A DNA stretch of 64,000 nucleotides from DATEDA01 sp963827595 (lineage in GTDB: Bacteria > Pseudomonadota > Gammaproteobacteria > Burkholderiales > SG8-39). Under the pieces are notes generated by a model. That model had not been told where the DNA came from, ran no database searches, and saw nothing but the letters and a program-made list of their open reading frames with translations. The stretch is taken from positions 352,656-416,655 of the forward strand of contig CAWHBT010000016.1 of assembly GCA_963827595.1 (NCBI GenBank). The letters run 5' to 3'. Numbering within the stretch: position 1 is the stretch's first letter; each line of letters starts with the position of its first letter. Shown here in pieces: positions 32,458 to 42,038 of this stretch. The translations under genes and the position numbers were made by a program.

Positions 32458-33024
32458 CTGGCCTCGCGCAGCGAACTCTCCGATTTCCTGGTCGGCGTCG
32501 AAAGGCGGGCGTTCAAGCAGGCCCTGTTCGCCGTCCGCGACGAGGAGGCCGCGCTGGACATCGTGCAGGACGCAATGCTCCGCCTGGCGGAGAAGTACGG
32601 GGCCAAGCCGCCCGCCGAGTTGCCGCTCCTCTTCCAGCGGATCCTGCAGAACGCCATCCGTGACTTTTTCCGCAGGCGGAAGGTCCGGTCGCTGTGGATC
32701 ACCCTGTTCTCCGCGCTGTCGCCGCGTCGCGATGACGACGACGCCGACCCGCTGGAAACTCTCGAGAGCGTGGCCGGTCCTACCCAGCAGCGCGGTCCGG
32801 AAGCCCAAGTCGAGCAGGTACAATTACTTGATTTGATTGAGAAGGAAATCAGGAAGCTGCCGGCCCGTCAACGCGAGGCGTTCCTCCTCCGTTACTGGGA
32901 GGAACTCGACGTGGCCGAAACCGCTGCCGTGATGGGGTGCTCGGAGGGCAGCGTGAAAACGCATTGCTCGCGCGCCGCGCACGCTTTGGCGGCGGCGCTC
33001 AAGGCCAGAGGCATCGAGCTGTGA
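32458..33024 (+). CDS. RNA polymerase sigma factor (sigma-70 family, ECF-like)
   Basis: About 188 residues. Region 2 is visible in ERRAFKQALFAVRDEEAALDIVQDAMLRLAEKY and FFRRRKVRSLW; region 4 in LPARQREAFLLRYWEELDVAETAAVMGCSEGSVKTH. The family usually begins within a few residues of SELSDFL. The only start in range is CTG 32458, preceded at seven bases by AAGGA (32446-32450). An upstream ATG (32393) is out of frame. It overlaps the DUF3619 gene, and the order sigma-DUF3619-DUF3106-RDD beside ilvBHC is conserved in betaproteobacteria. Confidence 0.85.
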   Translation: MASRSELSDFLVGVERRAFKQALFAVRDEEAALDIVQDAMLRLAEKYGAKPPAELPLLFQRILQNAIRDFFRRRKVRSLWITLFSALSPRRDDDDADPLETLESVAGPTQQRGPEAQVEQVQLLDLIEKEIRKLPARQREAFLLRYWEELDVAETAAVMGCSEGSVKTHCSRAAHALAAALKARGIEL

Positions 33025-33419
33025 ACGAGCCGTTGCTTGCCCGCAAAGTCAGGGATGCCCTTGACGCCGGCGTGAAGATTTCGCCGGAAGCCTCTGCACG
33101 CCTGGTGGTCGCGCGGGAACGGGCCCTGGCGCGCCATCGCGCGCCGGCCCCCGAGCTCGCGTTCGCCGCTGGCCGCGCGGGGGTTCGGTTAGTCGGCCCT
33201 GCGCAGCGGCTCACCCGTATCCTCCTGCCCATCGCCTTCCTCGTCGCGGCGGCGCTCGGCCTTCAACAGTGGCAGGAGCATCAGCGTGCGGCGCGATTCG
33301 CCGCCCAGCAGGCGGCCGAGATCGAGGAGACCGACACCGGGCTGCTGACCGGCGACCTCCCCATCAAGGCCTACCTAGACGAGGACTTCCAGGCATGGCT
33401 AAAGCGCTCATCGGACTAG
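33021..33419 (+). CDS. DUF3619 family membrane protein
   Basis: A 132-residue protein beginning at GTG 33021, overlapping the sigma-factor stop. It has a cytoplasmic N-terminus (LLARKVRDALDAGVKISP), a single membrane helix (RILLPIAFLVAAALGLQQW) and a short C-terminal domain (DTGLLTGDLPIKAYLDEDFQAWL). Domain and place suggest it works with the sigma factor, possibly as a membrane-bound regulator; this is inference from context. Confidence 0.8.
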   Translation: MNEPLLARKVRDALDAGVKISPEASARLVVARERALARHRAPAPELAFAAGRAGVRLVGPAQRLTRILLPIAFLVAAALGLQQWQEHQRAARFAAQQAAEIEETDTGLLTGDLPIKAYLDEDFQAWLKRSSD

Positions 33420-33919
33420 CCCTTTCGCTCTGCCTTGGCCTGTCCGTCGCCCACGCCCAGACCACCAAGCAGCCCTCGACCTGGGGCCAGTTGACTCAGG
33501 AGCAGCAGCGCATCCTCGCGCCGATCAAGGGCGAGTGGGACAAGCTGGACCCGCCGCGCAAGCGCAAGTGGCTCGGGATCGCGCAGCGCTACCCCAAGAT
33601 GAAACCGGAGGAGCAGGAACGGCTCCAGCGGCGGATGCAGGAATGGGCGAGCTTGAGCCCGGAGCAGCGACGGGCGGCGCGCGAGAAGTACAAGGAGTTC
33701 GAGCAGCTTCCCGCTGAGGAACGCCAGGCGGTGCGCAAGAAGTGGGACGAATACAAGGAGGCGCGCGCCGCCCAGGATGCCCAGAAGGCACCGGAGCCGC
33801 CGGACGAGAAACCCGCCGCAAGCACCGCCGCATCCGACGCGCCGGGCGAGAAGCCTACCGAGAGCGCAGCGTCCGAGGCCACCCCGTCGTCCGACCCCAC
33901 CGGACCCCCGCCGCAGTAA
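33395..33919 (+). CDS. DUF3106 family exported protein
   Basis: 174 residues. Signal peptide KALIGLALSLCLGLSVAHA, then highly charged helical repeats with W and P spacing (LAPIKGEWDKLDPPRKRKWLGIA, EWASLSPEQRRAAREKYKEF) typical of DUF3106, and a Pro/Ala/Ser/Glu-rich tail. The ATG overlaps the DUF3619 gene by 25 bases. Likely periplasmic; function unknown. Confidence 0.82.
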   Translation: MAKALIGLALSLCLGLSVAHAQTTKQPSTWGQLTQEQQRILAPIKGEWDKLDPPRKRKWLGIAQRYPKMKPEEQERLQRRMQEWASLSPEQRRAAREKYKEFEQLPAEERQAVRKKWDEYKEARAAQDAQKAPEPPDEKPAASTAASDAPGEKPTESAASEATPSSDPTGPPPQ

Positions 33920-33933
33920 CGGCCGCCGGCGAC

Positions 33934-34437
33934 GTGGCGGCCGTCCAGGCATCGCAGTCTCCGCACCCCTCGCTCGCACGCCGGCTCGCGGCCATGGCGT
34001 ACGAGGCGCTGATCGTCGCGGCGATCCTGCTCGTCGCGAGCTTCGCCTTCATGGGCGCGACGACCTCCCGCCTCGAGGGGCTGGCGCGGCACCTCTTCCA
34101 GGCCTACCTCTTCCTGGTTCTCGGCCTCTATTTCGTGTGGTGCTGGCGGCGCGGGGGTCAGACGCTCCCCATGAAAGCCTGGAAGTTGCGCGTCGTCCGT
34201 CGCGATGGCGCATCGCTCGGCACGGCGCGCGCGGTGCTGCGCTACGTGCTTGCGGCGTTCGTCCTCGGTGCGAGCGCGGTGGCCGCCGCCGTTCTCTGGC
34301 GCGAGCCCGGGACACGACTCGCCTGGCTCGCCCTCGCCCCGGGCGCCGTCACGGTGCTATGGAGCCTCGTGGACGCCGAGCGGCAGTTCCTGCACGACCG
34401 GCTCGCGGGAACCAAGATCGTGATGAGCGACCGGTAA
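33934..34437 (+). CDS. RDD family membrane protein
   Basis: 167 residues from GTG 33934. Three to four membrane helices (LIVAAILLVASFAFM, LFQAYLFLVLGLYFVWCW, AVLRYVLAAFVLGASAVAAAV) with the RDD signatures LARRLAAMAYEALIVA and QTLPMKAWKLRVVRRDG and a C-terminal DRLAGTKIV. Last gene of the sigma-factor cluster, convergent with lptG. Confidence 0.85.
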   Translation: MAAVQASQSPHPSLARRLAAMAYEALIVAAILLVASFAFMGATTSRLEGLARHLFQAYLFLVLGLYFVWCWRRGGQTLPMKAWKLRVVRRDGASLGTARAVLRYVLAAFVLGASAVAAAVLWREPGTRLAWLALAPGAVTVLWSLVDAERQFLHDRLAGTKIVMSDR

Positions 34438-34470
34438 TCGGCGAGCGACGCGCGGGGACGGCCGGGTCCG

Positions 34471-35544
34471 TCAGCGTCTCTCGACCCACCACATCATCAC
34501 GATCCCGGCAAGGAGGAAGGCCGCGCTCGGAGCGGCCGCAGCAACGACGGGCGGCCACCGGTCGAGCACCGCCAGGTGGGAGAACAGGGCGTTCAGGAAG
34601 TGGAACAGGACCCCCAGCATCAGTCCCGCGAAGACCTTCACCCCGACGCCGCCGGTGCGTACCTGGACGTAGGCGAAGGGCAGCGCTAGCGCCATCATCA
34701 CGAGCGCTGCGAACGGGTAGATGAGCTTCTTCCAGAACGCGATCTCGTAGCGCTCGGTGCGCTGCTTGTTCGCGGCGAGGTGCTGGATGTACTGGTACAG
34801 GCCCCAGGCCGGCAGCTTCTCCGGAACCACCAGCAGCACCGACAGCATCTCCGGCGTCAACACCGATACCCAGTCGACCGACGGCTGGGTCTTGACCGTC
34901 GCGCCCGCGTCGTCGAACTGGGTCTCCACCACGTCCGACAGCTGCCAGGTATTCGCGCCCACGTACCGGCCCGTCGCGGCCTGGCTGATCGAGCGCAGGC
35001 GGAAGTCCTTGTCGAACTCGTAGATCTTGACGCCCTTCAGCGTGGTGTCCGGCAGCACCTCGCCGACGTTCACGAAGCGGGTGTCCGACCTCACCCATAC
35101 CCCGGTCCGGAGCTCGGAGCCGACCGCCGACCCGAGCCGCTCGAGCCGGAGCCGCTGGGCGGCGCGCTCGGCCTCCGGCGCGATCAACTCGCCGATGACG
35201 ATCGTCAGCAGGACGAATACGATGCCGATCCGCGCGAGCGTGCCGGCGGCCTGCAGCGGCGAGAGCCCCGACACCCGCAGCACCGTGTACTCGGAGTTCG
35301 CCGCGAGCATCGCCAGCACCACCAGCGTGCCGATCAGCACCGCGATCGGAAAGAGCTCGTAGGCGTGGCCGGGGGCGACGAGGGCGACGAACAGGAAAAC
35401 CTGCGGCAGCCGGTACGCGCCCCGCCCGACGTCGTCGAGCTCGTTCAGCAGATCGAAGAACGCGAACACGCAGAGGAAGGCGACGAACGCGAACGCGGTC
35501 GCCTTGTAAATCTCGCGGGCGAGATAGCGGGTGACCGTCCTCAT
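34471..35544 (-). CDS. lptG: LPS export ABC transporter permease LptG
   Basis: A 357-residue inner-membrane subunit of the LptB2FG complex that extracts lipopolysaccharide. It has the LptG N-terminus (RYLAREIYKATAFAFVAFLCVFAFFDLLNEL), six predicted helices and a periplasmic beta-jellyroll region (about 130-260). ATG at 35544 overlaps the lptF stop by four bases. Confidence 0.93.
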   Translation of the reverse strand: MRTVTRYLAREIYKATAFAFVAFLCVFAFFDLLNELDDVGRGAYRLPQVFLFVALVAPGHAYELFPIAVLIGTLVVLAMLAANSEYTVLRVSGLSPLQAAGTLARIGIVFVLLTIVIGELIAPEAERAAQRLRLERLGSAVGSELRTGVWVRSDTRFVNVGEVLPDTTLKGVKIYEFDKDFRLRSISQAATGRYVGANTWQLSDVVETQFDDAGATVKTQPSVDWVSVLTPEMLSVLLVVPEKLPAWGLYQYIQHLAANKQRTERYEIAFWKKLIYPFAALVMMALALPFAYVQVRTGGVGVKVFAGLMLGVLFHFLNALFSHLAVLDRWPPVVAAAAPSAAFLLAGIVMMWWVERR

Positions 35545-36620
35545 CGGCGCAACCACAGCTTGAAGCCGAGCGTGTTGCGCCAGAGGAACAGGAACATCGT
35601 GAGCCCGAACATCGCGGCGTGCAGGACCCACCACCCGATCTCGAAGCGCAGCCGGCCCTGGGCCACCCAGGCCTGGAGGATGCCCTGCAGGTTGCTGTAC
35701 ACCATGTACGCGAGCACGGCGAAGATCAGGTTCACCGACCGGCTCGCCCGGGGGTTCACGAATGCGAGCGGGATCGCGAGCAGCGCGAGGTTGAGCGCGA
35801 CGAACGGCAGCCCGATCCGCCACATCAACTCCCCGCGGAGGTCGCCGCTCTTGGCCTCCAGGAGCTCCAGCGTCGGCACGGTCTTCGGATGGCGTCCACG
35901 GACCGGCACCTCCCGCGCCTGGATGCGCTGCGCGAACCGCTCGAACTCGACGACGCGGTACTCGCCGGTGCCGGGAATCCCGTCGTATTGCCGTCCGTTC
36001 AGGAGCACCGCGAACCGATCGCCGTTGTCGGCCTTTTCGATGAAGCCCTCGCGGCTGACCAGGACACCGCTCCGCCCGCGGCGGTTGCTGGCGACGAAGA
36101 TGTTGCGCACCAGCCCCTCCTCGCCGTCCACGCCCTCGACGAAGAAGACGCGCTCGGCGTTCGCCGACTCGCGGAACACGCCCGGCGCGATCCGCGACAC
36201 CTCCTCGCGGTTCTCGAGCGTGCGCCGGTACTCCTGGGCGCGCTGGTTCGCCCAGGGCGTGAGGAACAGCGCGAGCAGCGTGACGAGCAGCACGATCGGC
36301 ACCGCGAACGCAATCACCGGCCGCACCCAGGCGGCGAGCGATACGCCGGAGCTCGACCAGACGACCATCTCGGAGTCGCGGTAGCTGCGGGAGACCGCCA
36401 TGAGCACCGACACGAAGAGGGTCAGTGCGAGGAGCACGGGGAGGTAGTTGAGCGCCGTGAAACCGATCAGCGCGACGATCGCGTCGGTCGGGATCTTCCC
36501 CCCGGCGGCGCGCGAGAGCATCCGCACGAGCTGGCCCGTCACCACGAGCGCGAACAGCACCGAGAACGTCGCGGCGGCGTACCCGCCGAGCTCGCGCAGC
36601 AGTGAGCGCTGGAAGATCAC
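35541..36620 (-). CDS. lptF: LPS export ABC transporter permease LptF
   Basis: 359 residues from GTG 36620. N-terminal IFQRSLLRELGGYAAATFSVLFALVV, SYRDSEMVVWSSSGVS (coupling helix region) and the periplasmic jellyroll, then C-terminal helices. Partner of LptG. Divergent from pepA, the common lptF/pepA arrangement in proteobacteria. Confidence 0.93.
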   Translation of the reverse strand: MIFQRSLLRELGGYAAATFSVLFALVVTGQLVRMLSRAAGGKIPTDAIVALIGFTALNYLPVLLALTLFVSVLMAVSRSYRDSEMVVWSSSGVSLAAWVRPVIAFAVPIVLLVTLLALFLTPWANQRAQEYRRTLENREEVSRIAPGVFRESANAERVFFVEGVDGEEGLVRNIFVASNRRGRSGVLVSREGFIEKADNGDRFAVLLNGRQYDGIPGTGEYRVVEFERFAQRIQAREVPVRGRHPKTVPTLELLEAKSGDLRGELMWRIGLPFVALNLALLAIPLAFVNPRASRSVNLIFAVLAYMVYSNLQGILQAWVAQGRLRFEIGWWVLHAAMFGLTMFLFLWRNTLGFKLWLRR

Positions 36621-36775
36621 GCGGCGGCCGGGTGGCGGCGTTGACGGGGGAGCGCGATCATCGGGTCCCGCCCCTTCCTCCCGGAGCGCGGGCGGCGAGC
36701 GGGCATGCTTTGACGCGGGTGTTTCGGTGCGTGGATAATCAGCCTCGCCGCGACGAGCATCGAACGAAGCCACGC

Positions 36776-38278
36776 ATGCAGACGTTGCCCGAATTTAGCA
36801 CGAAAACCCTGGCGCCGGAGACGGCCGCCGCGCCGTGCGTAGCGGTCGGCGTATTCGAGTCCCGCAAGCTCTCGGCCGCGGCGGACGCCCTCGACCGCGC
36901 GGCGCGCGGCGCGCTGCGCGTGGTGCTCAAGGGCGGCGACATGGACGGGAAGCTCGGCACGACCCGCCTGCTCTACAAGGCCCCCGGCCTGAAGGCCGAG
37001 CGCGTCCTGCTCGTCGGCCTCGGCAAGGAGGCCGAGTTCGGACCGAAGGCGTACCGCGATGCCGTCCGGGCGGCGACCGGCGCCGCCGCCGACACCGGCG
37101 CGGCCGAGGCGGTGTTCTACTTCGTCGAGCTGCCGGTCGTCGAGCACGACGTCGCCTGGCGCGCGTGCCACGCCGCGCTCGTCGCGGCCGAGGTGCTGTA
37201 CCGCTTCGAGACGATGAAGAGCAAGAAGAGCGCGGCGCGTGCCCTCAAGCGGATCACGCTCGCGCTGACGCGGAAGTCGGGCGAAGCCGGCGCCGCCCGC
37301 GGGCTCGCCGAGGGCCGCGCCACCGCCGCCGGGATGGCGCTCGCCAAGGACCTCGGCAACCTGCCCGGGAACATCTGCACCCCGACCTACCTCGCCGACG
37401 CCGCGGGAAAGCTCGCGCGCCAGTGGAAGCTCGGCGTCGAGGTGCTCGAGCGGCGCGCGATGGAAAAGCTCGGGATGGGGGCGCTGCTCTCGGTGGCGAA
37501 GGGCTCGCACCAGCCCCCCAAGTTCATCGAGCTGCGCTACCGCGGCGGCCCGAAAGGCGCAAAGCCCATCGTGCTCGTCGGCAAGGGCATCACCTTCGAC
37601 ACCGGCGGCATCTCGCTCAAGCCCGCGGCGGACATGGACGAGATGAAATTCGACATGTGCGGGGCCGCGAGCGTGCTCGGCACCCTGCGCGCGATCGCCG
37701 AGCTCGAGCTCGAGCTGAACGTCGTCGGGCTCGTTCCCACCACCGAGAACATGCCGGGGGGCCTCGCGTCCAAGCCGGGGGACATCGTCACCAGCATGTC
37801 GGGACAGACGATCGAGGTCCTGAACACCGACGCCGAGGGACGTCTGATTCTCTGCGACGCGCTCACCTACGCCGAGCGCTTCGATCCGGTCGCGGTCGTC
37901 GACGTCGCGACGCTCACCGGCGCATGCGTCGTCGCGCTCGGCCACGTCGCGAGCGGCCTGTATGCGAATCGCAGCGAGCTCGCCGACGAGCTCCTCGAGG
38001 CGGGGCGCGAGGCGTGGGATCGAGCATGGCAGATGCCGCTTTGGGACGATTATCAGGAGCAGATCAAGAGCCCGTTCGCGGACGTCGCCAACATCGGTGG
38101 ACGCCCCGCCGGCAGCGTGACGGCGGCGTGCTTCCTGTCCCGGTTCGCGGACAAGTACGCCTGGGCGCACCTCGACGTCGCGGGCACCGCGTGGACCTCG
38201 GGCAAGAACAAGGGCGCGACCGGGAGGCCGGTACCACTGCTGACCACGTTCCTGCTGAACCGCGCGGCGAGAGCGTGA
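36776..38278 (+). CDS. pepA: Leucyl aminopeptidase
   Basis: A 500-residue M17 dizinc aminopeptidase that also binds DNA in some bacteria. Catalytic segments VLVGKGITFDTGGISLKP, MKFDMCGAASVLG and VLNTDAEGRLILCDAL contain the metal ligands Lys, Asp and Glu and the catalytic Arg. N-terminal domain matches the family. ATG at 36776. Followed closely by holC. Confidence 0.96.
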   Translation: MQTLPEFSTKTLAPETAAAPCVAVGVFESRKLSAAADALDRAARGALRVVLKGGDMDGKLGTTRLLYKAPGLKAERVLLVGLGKEAEFGPKAYRDAVRAATGAAADTGAAEAVFYFVELPVVEHDVAWRACHAALVAAEVLYRFETMKSKKSAARALKRITLALTRKSGEAGAARGLAEGRATAAGMALAKDLGNLPGNICTPTYLADAAGKLARQWKLGVEVLERRAMEKLGMGALLSVAKGSHQPPKFIELRYRGGPKGAKPIVLVGKGITFDTGGISLKPAADMDEMKFDMCGAASVLGTLRAIAELELELNVVGLVPTTENMPGGLASKPGDIVTSMSGQTIEVLNTDAEGRLILCDALTYAERFDPVAVVDVATLTGACVVALGHVASGLYANRSELADELLEAGREAWDRAWQMPLWDDYQEQIKSPFADVANIGGRPAGSVTAACFLSRFADKYAWAHLDVAGTAWTSGKNKGATGRPVPLLTTFLLNRAARA

Positions 38279-38285
38279 GCACGCG

Positions 38286-38729
38286 ATGACGCGTATCGAC
38301 TTCTATGTGGACGCCGACGATCGGTTGCGAGTCACCTGCCGCCTGGCCGCCAAGGCGGTCAGCCAGCAGCTGCGCGTTCTTGTCTTCGCACCCGATGGCG
38401 AGGTGGCGGCCGCGCTCGACCGGTTGATGTGGACCACGCCCGCCATCGCGTTCGTTCCGCACGTCATGGCCGAGCACCGGCTCGCCGCCGAAACGCCGGT
38501 CGTGATCGCGCGCGGCGATGGCGACCTGCCGCACGACGAGGTGCTCGTCAACCTCGGGCGCGAGTCCCCGCGCCCGTTCGCGCGTTTCCAGCGGCTGGTC
38601 GAGATCGTGTCGCGCGACGACGAGGACCGGTGCGCGGCCCGCGAGCGGTACCGCTTCTACCGCGACCGGGGGTACGAGATCCGTACCCATAGCCTTGCCG
38701 AACGGACGCAGGCCGGCGTCGATGGCTGA
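38286..38729 (+). CDS. holC: DNA polymerase III subunit chi
   Basis: 147 residues, eight bases after pepA. MTRIDFYVDADDRLRVTCRLAAKA, LDRLMWTTPAIAFVPHVMAEH and VLVNLGRESPRPFARFQRLVEIVS are the HolC fold elements. It links the clamp loader to SSB. The pepA-holC-valS order is standard. Confidence 0.93.
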   Translation: MTRIDFYVDADDRLRVTCRLAAKAVSQQLRVLVFAPDGEVAAALDRLMWTTPAIAFVPHVMAEHRLAAETPVVIARGDGDLPHDEVLVNLGRESPRPFARFQRLVEIVSRDDEDRCAARERYRFYRDRGYEIRTHSLAERTQAGVDG

Positions 38730-39123
38730 TTCCGACCTCCTCGGCAAGGCCGACGCCCTCCTCCAGCGCCACCGCGCCGCGCGCGCGGGGAAATCCCCCG
38801 AGCCGCCGGTCGACTTCCCGGTGCTCACCGAGGTCGTCCAGGGCGCGGCCGCGGCCCAAGCCGCGGCCGCGCCGCTGAGCGAAGCCGAGCTCGCCCAGAT
38901 CGAGCGCGATCTACGCCTGGAACTCCTGGGCCTGCTCGGGCCGGAGTTCGAACGCCTGGTCGAAGCGAAGGTGCACGAACGTCTCGGGGCGAAGGTCGAC
39001 GACGTGCTGACCCTCACCCGCAAGGTGCTCGAAGCGGAGGTCCGTGCCGCCGTGCGGGAGGCGGTCGCACAGGTCATCGGCGACGAAGTCGCGCGGCTCC
39101 AGCGCGGCGGCGCGGCCGACTAA
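38722..39123 (+). CDS. Conserved hypothetical between holC and valS
   Basis: 133 residues, overlapping holC by eight bases. Charged, Ala-rich and mostly helical: N-terminal LLGKADALLQRHRAAR, an Ala-rich linker, then AELAQIERDLRLELLGLLGPEFERLVE and long helices to the end. No enzymatic motif. Genes of this kind are found at the same place in related genomes; possible adaptor for DNA polymerase III, unproven. Confidence 0.65.
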   Translation: MADSDLLGKADALLQRHRAARAGKSPEPPVDFPVLTEVVQGAAAAQAAAAPLSEAELAQIERDLRLELLGLLGPEFERLVEAKVHERLGAKVDDVLTLTRKVLEAEVRAAVREAVAQVIGDEVARLQRGGAAD

Positions 39124-39137
39124 GGCGCGCGGTCCGA

Positions 39138-39143
39138 TATAAT
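39138..39143 (+). promoter_or_regulatory. Candidate -10 box for valS
   Basis: A perfect TATAAT lies 76 bases before the valS ATG, in the short gap after the hypothetical gene. No good -35 is seen at 17 bases. Confidence 0.45.
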
Positions 39144-39218
39144 TTCCCCGTCGCGCGTTCGAGCGGACGCCAAACGGCGCCGCCGCTCGACGCGCGATTC
39201 GCTTTGAACCGGACGCCC

Positions 39219-42038
39219 ATGGAACTCGCGAAGAGCTTCGACCCGCGCGCCGTCGAGTCGCGCTGGTATGCGGAATGGGAGCGCCGCGGCTACTTCGCCG
39301 CCGGCCTCGCCCCCGGGAAGCCGGCGTTCTGCATCCAGCTGCCGCCGCCGAACGTCACCGGCGTGCTGCACATGGGCCACGCGTTCAACCAGACCATCAT
39401 GGACGCGCTCACCCGTTATCACCGCATGCGCGGGTTCAACACCTTGTGGCTGCCCGGCACCGACCACGCCGGCATCGCGACGCAGATCGTCGTCGAGCGC
39501 CAGCTCGAGGCCGAAGGCACCGCGCGCGCCGCGCTCGGCCGCGAGCGGTTCATCGCCACGGTCTGGGACTGGAAGGAGCAGTCCGGATCGATCATCACCC
39601 AGCAGATGCGCCGGCTCGGCGCCTCCTGCGACTGGCGGCGCGAGTACTTCACGATGGATGCGAAGCTCTCGCCGGTCGTCACCGAGACGTTCGTCCGACT
39701 CTACGAGCAGGGTCTCATCTACCGCGGCAAGCGGCTCGTCAACTGGGACCCGATCCTCCTGACCGCGGTCTCCGACCTCGAGGTGGAAAGCGAAGAGGAG
39801 GACGGCCAGCTCTGGCACATCACCTATCCGTTCAAGGATGGGCCCATCGGCGGCCTCCGTGGGCTCACCGTCGCGACCACGCGGCCCGAGACGATGCTCG
39901 GCGACGTCGCGGTCGCGGTGAACCCGGAGGACGATCGCTACAAGCATCTCGTCGGCAGGCGCGTCGTCCTGCCGCTCGCGAACCGCGAGATCCCGGTGAT
40001 CGGCGACGGCTATGTCGACAAGGAGTTCGGCACCGGCGCCTTGAAGATCACCCCGGCGCACGACTTCAACGACTACCAGGTGGGGAGCCGCCACGGGTTG
40101 CCGCAGATCGGCATCTTCACGCTCGACGCGAAGATCAACGAGAACGGGCCGGCGAAGTACCGCGGCATGGACCGGTACGAGGCGCGCAAAGCCATCGTCC
40201 AGGACCTGAAGGTGGCGGGCCTGCTGGAGTCGGTGAAGCCGCACCGGATGACGGTGCCGCGCTGCGGCCGCACCGGCGCGGCCGTCGAGCCGATGCTCAC
40301 CGACCAGTGGTTCGTCGCGATGTCGAAGCCTGCCCCGGAGGGGGCGCTGTTCCCCGGCAAGTCGATCGCGCAGGTCGCGCTCGAGGTGGTCCAGCGGGGC
40401 GAGGTGAAGTTTTTCCCGGAGAACTGGGTCAACACCTACAACCAGTGGCTCACGAACATCCAGGACTGGTGCATCTCCCGCCAGCTCTGGTGGGGGCACC
40501 AGATTCCAGCCTGGTACGACCAGGCCGGCCGCATTTTCGTCGCGCGCACCCAGGACGAGGCCCGGGCACAGGCGCGCGCGACGGGCTCGACCGGCGAGCT
40601 GACGCGGGATCTCGACGTGCTCGACACCTGGTTCTCGTCGGCGCTCGTGTGCCACTCGACGCTCGGCTGGCCGGATCCGCGGGGCGAGGACAAGCTAGGC
40701 TACGACCTCTATCTGCCCTCGTCGGTGCTAGTCACCGGCTACGAGATCATCTTCTTCTGGGTCGCGCGGATGGTCATGATGACGACCCACTTCACCGGGC
40801 GGGTGCCGTTCCGCGACGTGTACATCCACGGGATCGTCCGCGACCACGACGGCGAGAAGATGTCGAAGTCCGAGGGCAACGTGGTCGACCCGGTCGACCT
40901 CATCGACGGAATCGCGCTCGACCCGCTGCTCGAGAAGCGGACAACGGGCCTGCGCCGGCCGGAGACCGCGCCGCGCGTGCGCGAGCGGACGAAGCGCGAG
41001 TTTCCGGACGGCATCCCGGCGTACGGCGCCGATGCGCTGCGGTTCACGATGGCGGCATACGCCACCCTCGGACGCAACGTCAACTTCGATTTCAAGCGCT
41101 GCGAGGGCTACCGCAACTTCTGCAACAAGCTCTGGAACGCGACGCGCTTCGTCCTGATGAACACCGACGGCAAGGACTGCGGGCAGGACGCGTCGGCACC
41201 GGTCGAGCTGTCGTTCGTCGATCGGTGGATCGTGAGCCGGCTGCAGCGCACCGAGGCCGAGGTCGAAAAGGGCTTCGCCGACTACCGCCTCGACAACGTC
41301 GCCAACGCGATCTACCGCTTCGTCTGGGACGAGTACTGCGACTGGTATGTCGAGCTGGCGAAGGTCCAGCTTCAGAACGGCGGCGAAGCCGCGCAGCGCG
41401 GCACGCGCCGCACGCTCGTGCGCGTGCTCGAGACGGTGCTGCGCCTCGCCCATCCGGTGATTCCGTTCATCACCGAGGAGCTGTGGCAAAAGGTCGCGCC
41501 GCTGGCCGGAAAGACCGGGCCGAGCATCGTGATCGCGCCCTACCCCAAGTCCGAGCCGGCGAAGATCGACGCGGCGGCGGAAGCGCAGGGTGCGGCGCTG
41601 ATGGCGCTCACCAACGCGAGCCGGAACCTGCGCGGCGAGATGAACCTCGGACCGGGTGAGCGGGTACCGCTGCTCGCGGAGGGGGATGCCGCCACGCTGG
41701 CGCCGATGTTCCCGTACCTGCAGTTCCTCGCCCGGCTGTCCGAGGCCACGGTCGTCCCGCGTCTGCCCGATCTCGACGCCCCGGTGCAAGTCGTCGGCGA
41801 CGCCCGCCTCATGCTGAAGATCGAGGTCGACGTCGGCGCCGAGATGGCGCGGCTCGAGAAGGAAGTCGCCCGCCTCAAGGGCGAGATCGCCAAGGCCGAC
41901 GCGAAGCTCGCCAATCCCAGCTTCGTGGAACGGGCGCCCGCGAAAGTCGTGGCCCAAGAGCGCGAGCGCCTCGCCGGTTTCCGCTCCACGCTCGAAAAGG
42001 TGGAGGCCCAGCTGGATCGACTCAAAGGAAAAGCGTAA
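39219..42038 (+). CDS. valS: Valyl-tRNA synthetase
   Basis: A 939-residue class I synthetase. The HIGH-like motif is GVLHMGHAFN; KMSKS is intact (DGEKMSKSEGNVVDP). The editing domain has TTRPETMLGDVAVAV and the C-terminal end is the coiled-coil tRNA-binding arm (EMARLEKEVARLKGEIAKAD). ATG at 39219 is preferred to the upstream TTG at 39204. Confidence 0.97.
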   Translation: MELAKSFDPRAVESRWYAEWERRGYFAAGLAPGKPAFCIQLPPPNVTGVLHMGHAFNQTIMDALTRYHRMRGFNTLWLPGTDHAGIATQIVVERQLEAEGTARAALGRERFIATVWDWKEQSGSIITQQMRRLGASCDWRREYFTMDAKLSPVVTETFVRLYEQGLIYRGKRLVNWDPILLTAVSDLEVESEEEDGQLWHITYPFKDGPIGGLRGLTVATTRPETMLGDVAVAVNPEDDRYKHLVGRRVVLPLANREIPVIGDGYVDKEFGTGALKITPAHDFNDYQVGSRHGLPQIGIFTLDAKINENGPAKYRGMDRYEARKAIVQDLKVAGLLESVKPHRMTVPRCGRTGAAVEPMLTDQWFVAMSKPAPEGALFPGKSIAQVALEVVQRGEVKFFPENWVNTYNQWLTNIQDWCISRQLWWGHQIPAWYDQAGRIFVARTQDEARAQARATGSTGELTRDLDVLDTWFSSALVCHSTLGWPDPRGEDKLGYDLYLPSSVLVTGYEIIFFWVARMVMMTTHFTGRVPFRDVYIHGIVRDHDGEKMSKSEGNVVDPVDLIDGIALDPLLEKRTTGLRRPETAPRVRERTKREFPDGIPAYGADALRFTMAAYATLGRNVNFDFKRCEGYRNFCNKLWNATRFVLMNTDGKDCGQDASAPVELSFVDRWIVSRLQRTEAEVEKGFADYRLDNVANAIYRFVWDEYCDWYVELAKVQLQNGGEAAQRGTRRTLVRVLETVLRLAHPVIPFITEELWQKVAPLAGKTGPSIVIAPYPKSEPAKIDAAAEAQGAALMALTNASRNLRGEMNLGPGERVPLLAEGDAATLAPMFPYLQFLARLSEATVVPRLPDLDAPVQVVGDARLMLKIEVDVGAEMARLEKEVARLKGEIAKADAKLANPSFVERAPAKVVAQERERLAGFRSTLEKVEAQLDRLKGKA

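Noticed and set aside
36617..38170. 517-residue minus-strand frame opposite pepA
   Set aside because: Antisense shadow of a complete aminopeptidase gene.
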